Positions 51,561 through 63,062 of a DNA stretch of 64,000 bases are shown here, piece after piece (within the stretch, counting starts at the first letter, position 1; each line of letters opens with the position of its first letter). The position numbers were made by a program, and so were the translations under genes. The stretch is taken from assembly GCF_964019385.1 (NCBI RefSeq), contig NC_088645.1:28799294-28863293 (forward strand), written 5' to 3'. The stretch is from Sycon ciliatum. Taxonomy: Eukaryota; Porifera; Calcarea; Leucosolenida; Sycettidae. The notes under the pieces are model-generated. The model was not told the origin of the DNA. It made no database searches and saw only the letters and a program-made list of their open reading frames with translations.

Positions 51561-52417
51561 GTGCATGCTTCAATTCAATCAATGCTAAGTTTCCTTATCA
51601 ATATTTCCTACCAATATATCCTTAAGCCAAGATTAGCTTCATGCAAGTAGCATCAAAGTACAGAGAAGTACCAACACGAAATGAAATCAAGGCATCAGGT
51701 GACATCGTGTGAAATGCGTACTGATTATTACCTCTTACAGTCATGCATAATAATTGTGTATAGGTGTGTTGACATATGCATGCATGTGTATGCGTGGTGT
51801 AACACTACAGGAATGCTAACAATGACTGGAACTGGCCGTCAGCTTTTTCCACTTGCTAAGGCTTGTAGAAAGTCTTCCCACTGTTCCAGCGCTGCAAACA
51901 AAATGAACACAACACATTGCCCCTGTCTCAATGCAAGTTGGTATTGCTGTATTTTATAAGATCCTGATGAACAACTCTTTTCAAGGGCAGCTCCACCAGC
52001 AGTACTTTAAGGGACTGTGCTTCTGTTCCAGTTTGCATGTTATTTTGTTTACTGTACTCCATTATGAATTTATGTTCAGTATCTAATGGCATAAATCCTG
52101 TCATAAACTTATACTGGAGAGATATTCATATACTAACAGTTAGTAAACTGAAGAGCAGTATTTTCCAGTTATGCTAAGGTCGCCCGTAATTTTCGGGAAA
52201 ATTCCGTCCTGATGCAAAAACAGCGGGTGGCTGGTCAGGTACGCGGGCGGAATATTTTTTTCGCATTTATTCTTACACCTGGTGCACTATGTTCAGTAGT
52301 GTAGGATGGATTGTTGCAAATAGCAGTCTTTCACTATGACGTAGAACACGCATGGGCAGTAGATCAACTGACCAACTTGTACCCCACACACAGACGTGAG
52401 ATCTTACTTTTATATAC
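51561..52417. other. AT-rich intergenic DNA, no gene seen
   Basis: No supported coding frame, RNA or complete mobile element. A short open frame at 51681-51959 lacks support. Confidence 0.4.
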
Positions 52418-53662
52418 CGTATTTTTCCGGTTGTAAGTCGACCTTTTACGACTTAAAATAGACGGAGAAAGGGTGGGGGTCGACTTACAACCGGGATTCG
52501 ACTTATAACCGGGAGCTATCTGTATCTTACAAAAAATGATCTGCACTGCATGCACAAGTGCACCATGTGTACACATTGTTGCCAGTTTATTGGCATTTTT
52601 GAAGGATTGGGACGTTATACCCTCCATTACCAACCACACAACAAGCCGACCTGTTTGGGAGCTATTACGCGTTGTATTACCAGGAGATAGGCAACAATTG
52701 CCGCATACAATAATGCAATATTCTGGTCCAATGCCAGAGCTAGTATTGCAAGCACCGCTGTGCGTTAGTATGGCCAATGCCGACACTAACTGGGGCAACA
52801 ATTGCCCGGTGAGAATTCAGACGTGTCAATACTCGAGCATGCAGTAGGGATGCACTTGTGGGCGAATATAGGCGCACTTGGCTCAATGCCGGCCTGACCC
52901 ACGATCCCTACTGTTGAATTCAGATGTGTCAATACACGAGCATGCAGTAGGGATGCACTTGTGGGCGAACGTAGGCGCACTTGGCTCAATGCCGGCCAGA
53001 CCCAGGATCCCTACTGTTGAGTTCAGATGTGTCAATACACGAGCATGCAGTAGGGATGCACTTGTGGGCGAATGTAGGCGCACTTGGCTCAATGCCGGCC
53101 TGACCCACGATCCCTGCTGTTCTCCCTTACGGGATGGCTTAAATGATGCACTTGCGAGCGAATATAGGCGCACTTGGCTCAATGCCGGCCTGACTCACGA
53201 TCTTTACTGTTCTCCCTTTCGGGATGGTTTTGAAAGGAATGCTAGTGGGAGATAATGGGGTGGGTGGTGGTGATCAGAAACTGGCCGCGATAGTCAAACA
53301 ATTTGACCGTCAGCACAGCAAAGCGAAGAGCAAGAAACAACAGCATGGCGAATTGGAGTAATGCGCATGCTCCGCACAGTACCGTGCGGAAACGCGGGAA
53401 TTCGGAGTGCATGCATGTTATGCATGTACAAGTGTTGCTGATGGCAAGGATGTTGGTGTGTTGCTAACTCCACTGACCGTGCCATGCACGGAAACTTATA
53501 ATTAAGTAATGTTGACATGTTGACATGATTTTTTGATGTGTTAGTAGCAGGAGGTGGTTTGTAGTGCTTCTTTGGGTGAAAACTTTAAAACGCAGAATTG
53601 AGACCTCCGGATACGGGGGTCCACCTATAACCGGGGTCGACTTACAACCCGTAAAAATAAGG
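52418..53662. mobile_element. pogo/Tigger-like non-autonomous element
   Basis: Left CCGTATTTTTCCGGTTGTAA and right TTACAACCCGTAAAAATAAG extend the inverted pairing through GTCGACTTA; TA on both sides (52416-52417, 53663-53664). GTCGACTTATAACCGG-type subterminal motifs recur at both ends. No transposase is present; the middle is a tandem repeat (52820-53240). Confidence 0.78.
52820..53240. repeat. ~118-bp tandem repeat inside the pogo-like element
   Basis: Three full and one diverged unit of CTACTGTTGA(A/G)TTCAGA..GTGTCAATAC.CGAGCATGCAGTAGGGATGCACTTG...GGCTCAATGCCGGCC. Last two units replace part with TTCTCCCTT(A/T)CGGGATGG. Confidence 0.85.
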
Positions 53663-53664
53663 TA

Positions 53665-54300
53665 CTTAAATGGACGCAGTTTGTTTAAAATTTTCTAATT
53701 GGTACAAGAACGGGGGAAATAGAAACAAGTAATGGGAAAGAGAGGAGGGGGGCAGTGGGTCATACACAACTTTGCATAAGGACGGATTTTTAAGGTAGCT
53801 CAATTGGGTGTCACAAACTGGTCTTCTCAGCATCCTTCTGTGCAGATCATGAGTGGAGACATTATTACTTTCTGCGGCTCATGGGTTCGAGCCCGTCATG
53901 AGCGACTTTTTCTTCTTCTTTTTCCATGTTTTTTGGAATGACATACCACATTTCCGAATTGAAAGGAGGTTCTACAGCAGGAATTTGCCCAAATACCCCC
54001 TATAGCCTTTTCTCTTTCCTCCTGAGTAAGGGTGTGACTTGACACGCAATAAGCTGCAAAACAGCGACATTATTGTTATTTCACCATGCTCACAATGACT
54101 TTTATGCGAACACAAATTGGGGAAGCTATGGAAGATTGCAGCAGGTGATAGTTCTGAAATTTGTTGTACAAAGTAGGCCCTATGGACAAAATCACACAAC
54201 ATGTCCTTAAAATCTCATAATCTGATATTTTTTATAGCGGCATACGGTAAAAAAATTCACGTTCACGTGAGGCTTGGCTGGACGCCTAGTTGTTCGCATC
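53665..54300. other. Intergenic DNA with a tRNA-like B box
   Basis: GGGTTCGAGCCCGTCATGAG at about 53883 resembles a T-arm/B box with a palindrome (CTCATG...CATGAG), but no cloverleaf forms. Otherwise nothing seen. Confidence 0.35.
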
Positions 54301-54394
54301 CGCAGGAATGCCACCACCCTCAAGGATCAAAGCAGGAACACCACCACCCTCAAGGATCAAGGCAGGAACACCACCACCCTCTAGGATCAAGGCA
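54301..54394. repeat. 30-bp tandem repeat, three copies
   Basis: CAGGAA(T/C)(G/A)CCACCACCCTCAAGG-type units, three in a row. Confidence 0.9.
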
Positions 54395-54902
54395 CAGATG
54401 CAGCTCATAAAGCGATAGGAGGTAAGTAGATCAGAGCGACCCACAATGTGGTCAAAGACAAAAATTCCATTCACTGCATCCATGTTTCCCTCGTGCCAGG
54501 CCACGAGTTCCCAATTAACTGTGGGCCGCAGCACGGAATGAGGCAAAATTTCCTTGTCAGTTTTGTGCGATTTTGTAGCACTCGATGACTATATTTGATT
54601 TAATTTATTTTAATCATAACTCGTAACATTTTCTCCTTTGTTTTTATCCATGATTACTTTAACTCAACATCCGAGTTCAAATCTATTAGCTAGATGCACC
54701 TTATTATCTAATTATTTCACTTTTTTTACTAGTTCCTTCCCATTTTCGTACATTTTCTTTTTCAGTTCCTCCATTGTTCGTCATCTTTCTGTTCCCTATT
54801 CAATGAAAAATCCGTCATTTATGAACGACCCAAAGACCACATTCTATGATTCATGATTCAGATGACGTAGACTAAAAAACATCACCGCGTCATTGGTTTT
54901 AT

Positions 54903-55190
54903 CAAGAGTACATAACCCCCCAGAGTGTGCAACGCCTGATCCAGCTCTGCATTGGGTCTTGGTCGATCGTAATTGGATCTTCTGATGTCATGCGTGCACT
55001 CCATACCAGCGCAAGGCCGGTCTCGAGGCAAGGCACCATTGTTTTTAATCCGAGAGTACCCGTGACTCCCCGGGTTCCGCTCAGATGCCTAGTGTACGGT
55101 ATTATGACGCAAAGATCCGATTCCGCTCAACCAAGACCCTATGCAGAGCTGGACCAGGCGTTGCACACTCTGGGGGGTTATGTACTCTTA
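54903..55190. mobile_element. Inverted-repeat MITE with 7-8 bp duplication
   Basis: AAGAGTACATAACCCCCCAG from 54904 pairs with its reverse complement ending at 55189, for about 60 bp (through CCAGCTCTGCAT). GTTTTAT at 54896-54902 and 55191-55197 flanks it, a hAT-like duplication length. No ORF. Confidence 0.8.
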
Positions 55191-55521
55191 GTTTTATGCA
55201 ACATGGATGCACACACACACACTCTGGTTTATGCACTCTTGCTGTTGCCTGTTGGCTTGTCAAATCTATACTAGTGCAAACTAGCAGCATGACAGCGCAT
55301 AGGAGTTTTCGGATCATTCTGCAAAGCAGATTATTACAAAAGTTATCTGAAATGATAAAGGTACACAGTTCCCTTATCAGTTCAGAAAACTTTTGTAATG
55401 GCCTCATCATCAACATAGTCCGGGAGCAAAGTTCAAAAAAGTTCTTCTAAATGGGACTTTGCTCGCACCTCTTAGAGGGGACACTTTGGAAGGTTCTGTG
55501 TGCGTGCGTGTGCACTGGCTC

Positions 55522-55526
<5 letters not shown>

Positions 55527-55583
<57 letters not shown>

Positions 55584-55605
55584 ATGTGTGCGTGTGCGCT
55601 GGCTC

Positions 55606-55649
<44 letters not shown>

Positions 55650-55757
55650 GTGTGTGTGTGTGCATGTGTGTGTATGTGCATGCGCACCCTGGCTCGCGTG
55701 GGCACACTCGTGTGTGTGTGTGTGCGTGTGTGTGTGTGTGTGTGTGTCCCATATGGT
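55527..55757. repeat. (TG)n microsatellite
   Basis: Three TG arrays separated by GCGCTGGCTCATATG-type spacers. VCVCVC and HTHTHT frames here are artefacts. Confidence 0.92.
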
Positions 55758-55820
55758 GCAGTGGTATGTGCAGCGATTTCCAATCGATAGGTTGCGGGTT
55801 CAATTCCCGACGATTATGGT
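55749..55820 (+). repeat. tRNA-like (SINE head) segment
   Basis: TGGTGCAGTGGTATG (A-box-like) and GCGGGTTCAATTCCC (B box) are spaced about 35 bp apart, as in a tRNA. Acceptor pairing is poor and it adjoins a microsatellite, so it is more likely a tRNA-derived SINE head than a tRNA gene. Confidence 0.45.
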
Positions 55821-56198
55821 CACACACGTCTTTCTTCTCTTTCTCAGACTCTTCCTGACTTTTCTTTCATTCTCCTGGGTGGTTACCAACAGCCAGTGTA
55901 TGCCGGAGTATGTGGTGTGGTGTGTGTGTAGAAAAAGAAAAAAAAAGAAAAAAAGAAAAAAATGGAAAAATGAAAAATAGGGATTCACTGGCCAGAAAAA
56001 GTCACTTCAAACAGCTGTGTGGTGGATACCAGGCTAAAAATAGTGGCGGTCAATTCATCAGCCTTGCAAGCTGTTGAATGGTGTAATCCCAGCACAAGTT
56101 GCTATGTCTAAAACATAGCTGTTCGCTATCATCGCTCCCGCAATGGGCATGTCTGAGGTCTGAGGTGTGCGTGCCCCTCTGGAAGCGCTGTACATACT

Positions 56199-56420
56199 CT
56201 TGTGTGTGTGTGTGTGTGTGTGTGTGTGTCGCCAGTTTCGGAGGCGACAGGACCTGGAGCGCCATTTGAAGCACTGCCTACCTCTCCCCTAACCTCTCTG
56301 ACAGTACCTCCCTTTGGGGAGCGGCGTGGCCATTTCTGGCAGCTGTCAATAGTAGTAGTAGTAGTGTGTGCGTGTGTGTGTATGTATGTGTGTGTGTGTG
56401 TGCGCGCGCGTGTGCGTGCC
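56199..56420. repeat. TG microsatellites
   Basis: Runs at about 56199-56229 and 56365-56417 with a TAG run (56350-56364) between. Confidence 0.88.
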
Positions 56421-56882
56421 CTCTCTGGAAGCGCTGTACATACGCAGTTTGAAGCAAGAGCTATGTCGACAAAAGAAGCATATCAAAGTGCTGTGTCTGT
56501 TCAAGTCGCAAGAGGACTGATAACTTCATCCCGTGTTCATTCTGGTACTGCAATCCCTTCATGTGTGGTTTGCCACAATTCCCCACCGCTCCATACGTTC
56601 TTGTGGTAGTGTGAACTTGAGCTGGGTAAGAATGTCCTTGCTGATTCTGCACCCTAAGTGTAAATTCTGGCTTCATTTTCTTTATCACTCACTTTCTTTT
56701 TCTTTTTCTCTTTCTCTCTCTGTCCGTCCATCTGTTCATCTGTATTTCTGTCTGTATGTCTGTCTCTCTCTCTGTCTCTTTCTCCTTTGTCTGCCGGTAT
56801 ATATGAGCATGCCGACTATCTCTAGATAAATACAATTACAAATAACCGACGTAGAGTGGCAAATGGGGTGCATGATTCCATA

Positions 56883-59800
56883 TAAAGAGTCGGCGTGGAG
56901 AAAGCAATTTTATTAGTGCAATTAGGAGTATAATCGATGCAGACATGGCCAGACAACAATGAGTTAGCTTTTTCGAGCTCCGTAGTTTTCGCAGGTTTTG
57001 TAGTAGCCAGCCGGCAGCAGGCCGGTCTGGAGAAGGGTAGGTACTAGGTAGTTAAATACGTGTAGGTAGTAGTTAGTTAGAGAAGTGTATACGTATGTAG
57101 TATGGCTGCAAATATGTCTGCAAAAGGTAGTTCTAACCTAAGCCGCGGCTCAGGCACCCCCACCGCTTTGGAGTCACGTCGAAGGAAGGCAATCACCCCT
57201 CCCGCTGCCCTGCGCACAGCTACAGGAGGTTCGTACAGTGCCTCGTTGTCTTCAGGAAATCATGAGGCCCCCGTGGACATGATGAAGGAATTTACGACGT
57301 GTATGTCCGAGTTGTTAGACGAACGGCTGGCAAACCTGGTGACACAGGTTGCAGACCTAACCACGGAGGTGACAGCTCTGAAGGCAAGACTTGGTGATCT
57401 GGAGCGGGAAAAGACGGACCTTGCCGCCACGGTACGGTTTTTGACAGACGACGCCAGCAATACAGCAGTGCAAGGCGGACCAGTCAGTGCACCATTGACC
57501 TCTGACGCGGCAAATGCAGGACCGGTAGTTCAACTCGAACCATACAACCTCTCCGACATCATTGCAGAGGAGGTTGAGAGGTCCAACCGTACTACCAGCG
57601 TCATAGTACGAGGACTGCCTGCATCATGGAATGAAACCCTATCCCTGCATTGCAGTACTCTGTTCAAATGTTCGACCTCTGACCTGCTGGAAGTCGAACG
57701 TTTGCGCCCACGCGCTACTGAACATGAGACTCCAGCGCCAGGTCCAGCTCCTGTCAGAGTACGCTTTGGAAACAAGCGCCTCAAGGCGTCAGCGTACAAG
57801 GATCGCCTTGGCCTGAAAGTGAATGGACATGATGTGTACGTCAACAACGACCTGACTCGACAACAGCAAACGAAGCGGAAGGCAGTACTACTGAAGTATA
57901 AGCAACTTCGAGCCAAAAAGGTCAAGTGCTCTCTGCCTTATGACGTCATATTGGATGACAAAGGGACACCTCTCTCTGACAATGCCATCCAGGATCTGCT
58001 GTCTGCCCAATCGGACATATCAGGGAACCCCCAGCCAGACAACCGCGCCGTCCTCAAAGTTGCTCATGTAAACATCTGCAGTCTACGAAACAAAGTTCAT
58101 GAAATCCATCATATCCTGCATGCCAATAAAATTCACATCATGTCAATTAATGAAACCTGGCTAGACAGCTCAGTATCAGATTCCCTGCTGAACATCCCTG
58201 GATATCGGATATATCGGAACGACAGGAACCTAAGGGGCGGAGGTGTGTGCTTGTACGTCATGTCTAGTCTCCGCGCTCGTCTCATCATGCCCGCATCCAA
58301 CACACATCTGGAGTCGTTGTTTGTGTCAGTTCGCATTGCACGGGAGCCAGATGCGTGTAAGCTCCTCGTGAGTTCAGTCTACCGCCCACCGAGCTCTGGT
58401 ACAGAATTCTGGGAGCAGTACAGTGCCCAGTTGGATGGCATTTTCGTGGACAGCTCTGACCTGCTAGTTCTGGGAGACTTGAACACGGACATCTTACAAC
58501 CGACTCTACATCATAATCAGCATCTACTTAAGCTTTGTGCAGAGCACCAGCTGCAGAACATTGTCCACGCACCAACTAGAGCGCCGTCAAACACGTGTCT
58601 TGACCTGGCTCTGTTGAACACTACCTTTCCATTGCCCAATCCAACGATCATTCCCATGTCAGATCTTACTGATCACCACCTAGTCCGCCTTGATATTGTA
58701 ATACCGGAATGGAAGCCCCCAGAAACCCAGAGAACTAAGGTTGTGAGAAAACCAGGAATAGCTACTATCAACTACTCTCAGTTTAATGCTGACCTGAATA
58801 ATATGCTCGAGGACTCATCCTCATTTTCAACATTGGACAGTCAAACTTGCCATCTTCTAACGTCTATTGCTGCTGTTACTGATACGCATGCTCCATCTAA
58901 ACAAGTTAGACTACCCCTCTGTCCCAAACCTAAGCCTCAACCGTGGGCAACACCAGAGTTACGGAAACTGCTGCAGCGCAGAACTACTCTGCATCGTAGA
59001 GTCCTTTCGCAGCCTGGGAATATGGTTCTTAAGCAACAGTATCGTTCTGTCAGACGTGAGGGGACGCTTCTGAGTAGGAGACTGAAATCCCGTTTCCTGA
59101 TGCACCAGTTCTCGGCACTCCGACGAAATCCTAGAGGTCAGTGGGCTCTTCTTAACAGTCTGTCTGGCAGGCGGAAAGTAAGAAATCAGCCAATTGCATC
59201 TCTCAGTAGTCTGACAGAGACATTTGCTAACATAGTGCACGATCCAAGCCGGCCTGCTGACATATGTTTACGCCCAGCCACCCAACAGCCAACTACTGCT
59301 GCTCGACTGTCCCATTTTCGACCCGTAACTGTGGCGCACATCACCACACTGCTCAAAGCAACAAACACAAGTAAGTCACCTGGCTCTGACAACGTCTTAC
59401 CAGCCGTACTGAAGCATGGTCGTGATTCCATAGCAGTTTCTCTCACTGATATTATCAATAAATCTCTGAGCACAGGGTGCGTACCAGATATTTTCAAGAA
59501 TGCCACAGTCAGCCCAGTTTTCAAATCAGGCGATGCAGAAAGCTCTACTAATTACAGACCAGTCTCATTATTGCCCATATGCAGCAAGATATTAGAACGA
59601 GTTGTCTTGGAGCAGCTGATTGCATTCTTTAAGTTACACAACATCATGTACGTGCCTGACAATCAATTTGCCTACCGTACCAACAGCTCGTGTGAGGACT
59701 GCCTAGCGCTAGTGGTCGACGAATGGCTCCAAGCCCTTGATAACAACGAGTACTGCGGCATAGTGTTTGCAGATATGAGCAAAGCTTTTGACCGAGTTAA

Positions 59801-60945
59801 GCATCAAGAGCTCATTGACGAGTTGAAGATGCTTGGCATTGCTGACACTGCACTTGCTTGGTTTGCAAGCTACCTGACCAGACGCGTCCAGCGAGTAAGA
59901 GTAGGACAACAGCTAAGTGGGGCCCGCCCTTGCACAAGAGGCGTCCCACAAGGCTCCGTGCTCGGCCCATTGCTATTTTGCATTTACACCCGTGACGCAC
60001 CACAGTGCTTCCAACATGCATTAAATCAACTTTATGCCGATGATATCACACTCTATATCAGGCACAAGTCCATCCAGATCATCACAACCCAGCTGAGTGC
60101 TGACCTTGCCGCTCTGGACCGCTACCTAGATCAGAAGGGATTGGTGTTAAACCCCTCCAAGACTCAGTTTGTCCTGCTCAGGCGACCGAGCACGGAGCTG
60201 CCACCTGGCACCGCAGTCACCTGCCGGGGCACTTCCATAGTCCCATCTGCTTACGCTCGGTACTTAGGAATACTGGTTGACGAACATCTGTCTTTCTCAA
60301 CCCAAGTGGATGCAGTATGTGCAAATGTCAATAGGAAGGTTGGAGCATTTGTCCACGCAAAGCAGAATATCAGCATTTTTGGCAAACGACTTTTCTATTT
60401 ATCGATCATTCAGTCCACATTTGAGTTTGGCAGCACTGCATATATTCATTGCTTATCACAAGCCCTATATGACAAGCTTCTTACTGCCAGCCGCGTAGCA
60501 TTAAAGAGAATATTTTCGTTGGATAGAATGACTCCCACCACTCTTCTATACAGTCATACTAACTTGTACGCCCTTGAGAAACGCCTCAACTTCAAAACCT
60601 ATGTATTTGTTTACCGCTGCCTGAATGGACTTGCTAGTCCTCTTCTGCGAGACCGCTTTACCTTGCGCGCCCATGGTGCTCGCACTGCAGCCACCACCCG
60701 TGGCCAAGTCTCTGCTGCTCTTGTTCTGCCCCCCGCTAACACCCGATATGGCTTTAGTGCAATTTCTTATTTGGGCGCTGCCAGGTGGAATACACTTCCA
60801 CCGGCTTGCCGCATGTCTAGTTCACCAGCTGAATTTCGCTCATCCATCAAATTATACCTAGGGTTCCCTGTAAAAAGGCGCTGACGCCTGTTGGGAATTC
60901 CCTAGTAAAAGAAGAATAAATAATAAAATAATAATAATTCCCTGC
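56883..60945 (+). mobile_element. LINE-3, apparently full length
   Basis: A ~220-bp 5' leader starts near TATAAAGAGTCGGCGTGGAG and is followed by a single long ORF, a short 3' end with a GGCGCTGACGCC stem-loop and an (AATA)n tail to about 60945. No disabling mutation is seen. Flanking duplication is not obvious beyond ATTCC (about 56876 and 60942). The first ~80 bp of the leader match the inverted ends of the 14467-15809 element in the Maverick. A truncated relative is at 6576-6971. Confidence 0.9.
57102..60884 (+). CDS. LINE-3 fused ORF1-endonuclease-reverse transcriptase
   Basis: 1260 uninterrupted codons. Residues ~55-110 form a coiled coil (MMKEFTTCMSELLDERLANL... heptads). Residues ~160-300 resemble the LINE ORF1p RNA-binding region (TTSVIVRGLPASW, RVRFGNKRLK, DVYVNNDLT, LRAKKV). 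The endonuclease starts ~319 (VAHVNICSLRNKV) with LGDLNTD (~457) and a DHHL block. RT motifs: YRPVSLLP (~817), FADMSKAFDRVKH (~889), GVPQGSVLGPLLF (~947), YADD (~978). Most CR1/L2-type elements keep ORF1 separate; here both are one frame. The protein would bind its RNA, nick DNA and reverse-transcribe. Possibly still active. Confidence 0.93.
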   Translation: MAANMSAKGSSNLSRGSGTPTALESRRRKAITPPAALRTATGGSYSASLSSGNHEAPVDMMKEFTTCMSELLDERLANLVTQVADLTTEVTALKARLGDLEREKTDLAATVRFLTDDASNTAVQGGPVSAPLTSDAANAGPVVQLEPYNLSDIIAEEVERSNRTTSVIVRGLPASWNETLSLHCSTLFKCSTSDLLEVERLRPRATEHETPAPGPAPVRVRFGNKRLKASAYKDRLGLKVNGHDVYVNNDLTRQQQTKRKAVLLKYKQLRAKKVKCSLPYDVILDDKGTPLSDNAIQDLLSAQSDISGNPQPDNRAVLKVAHVNICSLRNKVHEIHHILHANKIHIMSINETWLDSSVSDSLLNIPGYRIYRNDRNLRGGGVCLYVMSSLRARLIMPASNTHLESLFVSVRIAREPDACKLLVSSVYRPPSSGTEFWEQYSAQLDGIFVDSSDLLVLGDLNTDILQPTLHHNQHLLKLCAEHQLQNIVHAPTRAPSNTCLDLALLNTTFPLPNPTIIPMSDLTDHHLVRLDIVIPEWKPPETQRTKVVRKPGIATINYSQFNADLNNMLEDSSSFSTLDSQTCHLLTSIAAVTDTHAPSKQVRLPLCPKPKPQPWATPELRKLLQRRTTLHRRVLSQPGNMVLKQQYRSVRREGTLLSRRLKSRFLMHQFSALRRNPRGQWALLNSLSGRRKVRNQPIASLSSLTETFANIVHDPSRPADICLRPATQQPTTAARLSHFRPVTVAHITTLLKATNTSKSPGSDNVLPAVLKHGRDSIAVSLTDIINKSLSTGCVPDIFKNATVSPVFKSGDAESSTNYRPVSLLPICSKILERVVLEQLIAFFKLHNIMYVPDNQFAYRTNSSCEDCLALVVDEWLQALDNNEYCGIVFADMSKAFDRVKHQELIDELKMLGIADTALAWFASYLTRRVQRVRVGQQLSGARPCTRGVPQGSVLGPLLFCIYTRDAPQCFQHALNQLYADDITLYIRHKSIQIITTQLSADLAALDRYLDQKGLVLNPSKTQFVLLRRPSTELPPGTAVTCRGTSIVPSAYARYLGILVDEHLSFSTQVDAVCANVNRKVGAFVHAKQNISIFGKRLFYLSIIQSTFEFGSTAYIHCLSQALYDKLLTASRVALKRIFSLDRMTPTTLLYSHTNLYALEKRLNFKTYVFVYRCLNGLASPLLRDRFTLRAHGARTAATTRGQVSAALVLPPANTRYGFSAISYLGAARWNTLPPACRMSSSPAEFRSSIKLYLGFPVKRR

Positions 60946-61384
60946 CCCGACTATTTCTGACGAAGCAGTCTGCAACTTTATTACAGTATACATGGAAAAA
61001 AATGCTGCATGAACTGATCACATGTACTCAGTCATAAACTCATGGGTTTTCTTACCTCCAGTTGGAGTCATTAAGCATTCATCTCTGTCATAGAAATATG
61101 TTTCCTACAGAACATATTGATCAAGTACACAGAAAATGACAAAACTGGAACTGAATAAAACTGGAAGAGACATACTCAACTATAGCAGCAGAGTAATGGC
61201 ATGCGTGTAACACAATTATCTGAAAACTACAATACATGTATAGCACAATAATAATGACATGGAGCGAGATGGTGGCTGAAGCATACCTGGTGGTAAACAT
61301 ATTCAAGACTACACAACGCTCTCTAAGCTGAAAACTTTTAAAAAGGTATGAGAGTATGGCGATATAGATGTGTACCTGCAGGCA
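60946..61384. other. Intergenic DNA, no gene seen
   Basis: AT-rich flank of LINE-3; no feature supported. Confidence 0.4.
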
Positions 61385-61612
61385 CGACAGAGGCTTTAAT
61401 TCCCGTAGCTATGCAGAAGACGTTACTTCAGTAACGTCTGGCGCTAGCCAGGGTCCACACAGCTTTAATTCCCGTAGCTATGCAGAAGACGTAACTCCAG
61501 TAACGGCTGGCGCTAGCCAGGGTCCACACAGCTTTAATTCCCGTAGCTATGCAGAAGACGTTACTCCAGTAACGGCTGGCGCTAGCCAAGGTCCACACAG
61601 CTTTAATTTGGT
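61385..61612. repeat. 72-bp tandem repeat, three copies
   Basis: AGCTTTAATTCCCGTAGCTA followed by TGCAGAAGACGT(T/A)ACT..AGTAACG and CTGGCGCTAGCCA, three times. Confidence 0.93.
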
Positions 61613-61654
61613 GTTTGTGTGTTTGTGTCACGCCTGGCGCTATCCCGTATCTGT

Positions 61655-62166
61655 CCCGTACCGTACCGTACCATCAAACACAGCTGGCCACATACAGCTG
61701 GCCGCAATATTCAAATAGGGCTTTCAAACGCAAGATCATAACCTGAAGCAACTTGGAAGAATGAGTATGGATGCGAAGTGTATGAGGGAATGCATGTAGG
61801 GCGATAGTGCGGGTTCGAATCCCAGGTTATGCTTAAAAAATAGGAGAATTGAAAATTTTATAACATCCCTATGCCTTTTTTGCCTAGGTCATCAAGGCGG
61901 TAGACGGTGTCTTATTACCCTCGACTGTACCTGTCCCGTACCGTGCCATCAAAGACGGCCGGCCACAATGCATATTCAAATAGGGCTTTCAAATTCAAGA
62001 TCATAACGTGAACCAACTTGGAAGAATTAGTATGCATGCGAAATGTATCGGGGGATGCGTGCAGGGCGATAGTGCGGGTTCGAATCCCAGGTTATGTCTT
62101 AAAAGAAGGAAACATTTATATGAATTTATAACATCCGTATGCTTTTTTTTGTCTAGGTCATCAAGG
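61655..62166 (+). repeat. Two direct copies of a ~235-bp tRNA-like repeat
   Basis: About 61690-61900 and 61940-62166 share TCAAATAGGGCTTTCAAA, CAAGATCATAAC and GGGCGATAGTGCGGGTTCGAATCCCAGGTTATG (split here by variable bases), then CTAGGTCATCAAGGC. The GGTTCGAATCC core is a B box, suggesting a SINE; the A box is poor. A GTACCGTACCGTACC run precedes copy 1. Confidence 0.7.
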
Positions 62167-62235
62167 CAAAAAAGCATAGCGTAGGACCCTGAGCTTCCAA
62201 GCTCTCTCGTTTCTTAATTCTTTATCATTGACTCT

Positions 62236-62402
62236 CAGAGGCAGGGGCACTATTCGAGACAGGGGCACTATTCGAGACAGGGGCACTTTTCGAGACAGGG
62301 GCACTATTCGAGACTGGGGCACAATTCGAGACAGAGGCACTATTCGAGACAGGGGAACAATTCGAGACAGGAGCACGATTTCAGAGAGGTCACTCTTCGA
62401 GA
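62236..62402. repeat. 19-bp minisatellite
   Basis: About nine units of GAGACAGGGGCACTATTC with single-base variants. Confidence 0.92.
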
Positions 62403-62611
62403 GAGGGCTCTAAACAAAATTCGGCTAAGAAGGTGGGTGATGCGTGCAGATATGTCCCCACCATCGAAGATTCAGCAGTGCCGCCTGCACAAAAGACCAC
62501 CGACCCTGCCCAAATCTGATAATTGACATTTAATGCTGCAAGGGTTAACCTTTATCCTCCCAACGTTCCCATGCTATAGAGACATAGTGAAGTGATGCAA
62601 CTTGAACTTAC

Positions 62612-62747
62612 CCAGATCCAGGAGACTGTTTCTTTACCAGAGTGAACACAATGCCTCCAATCAATGCGACCAGCAGCAAGGTGCCTATGACTAGGCCTGC
62701 CACTTGACCACCGGTTAAGCTTGACTTTCCATTAGGAATATCCACTT
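62612..62747 (-). CDS. Host gene exon encoding a transmembrane segment
   Basis: On minus, an AG acceptor (62749-62748) leads into an open exon ending at a consensus donor GTAAGT (from 62611). In the phase giving no stop it encodes a short polar segment (EVDIPNGKSSLTGG), a Gly/Leu/Val-rich membrane helix (VAGLVIGTLLLVALIGGIVF) with G-x-x-x-G spacing, then a basic stop-transfer KK. Exons of this shape encode the membrane anchor of single-pass receptors. The CA microsatellite at 62791-63062 would lie in the upstream intron. The rest of the gene is outside the window or not recognisable. The acceptor pyrimidine tract is weak. Confidence 0.55.
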
Positions 62748-62786
62748 CTCCAGTCAAACAAAGTCAAATGAAGGACACCAGACCAG

Positions 62787-62790
<4 letters not shown>

Positions 62791-62859
<69 letters not shown>

Positions 62860-63007
62860 ACACACACACACACACAACAACATACCAGCGCGCATACACA
62901 CATGCAAACACGCACACACACATACACACACATACATATGCACACGCACACACACACACACACACATGCACACACAAACGCACACACACACACGCACACA
63001 CACACAC

Positions 63008-63056
<49 letters not shown>

Positions 63057-63062
63057 CACACG
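62791..63062. repeat. (CA)n microsatellite
   Basis: CACACA with ACGCAC and ACATAC interruptions for about 270 bp. HTHTHT/CVCVCV frames are artefacts. Confidence 0.95.

Noticed and set aside
55451..55980. Cys-Val repeat proteins, also at 62732-63229
   Set aside because: Translations of TG/CA microsatellites.
61800..61850. tRNA gene around GGGTTCGAATCCC, also 62070-62100
   Set aside because: Only the T-arm is convincing and the unit is a duplicated interspersed repeat.
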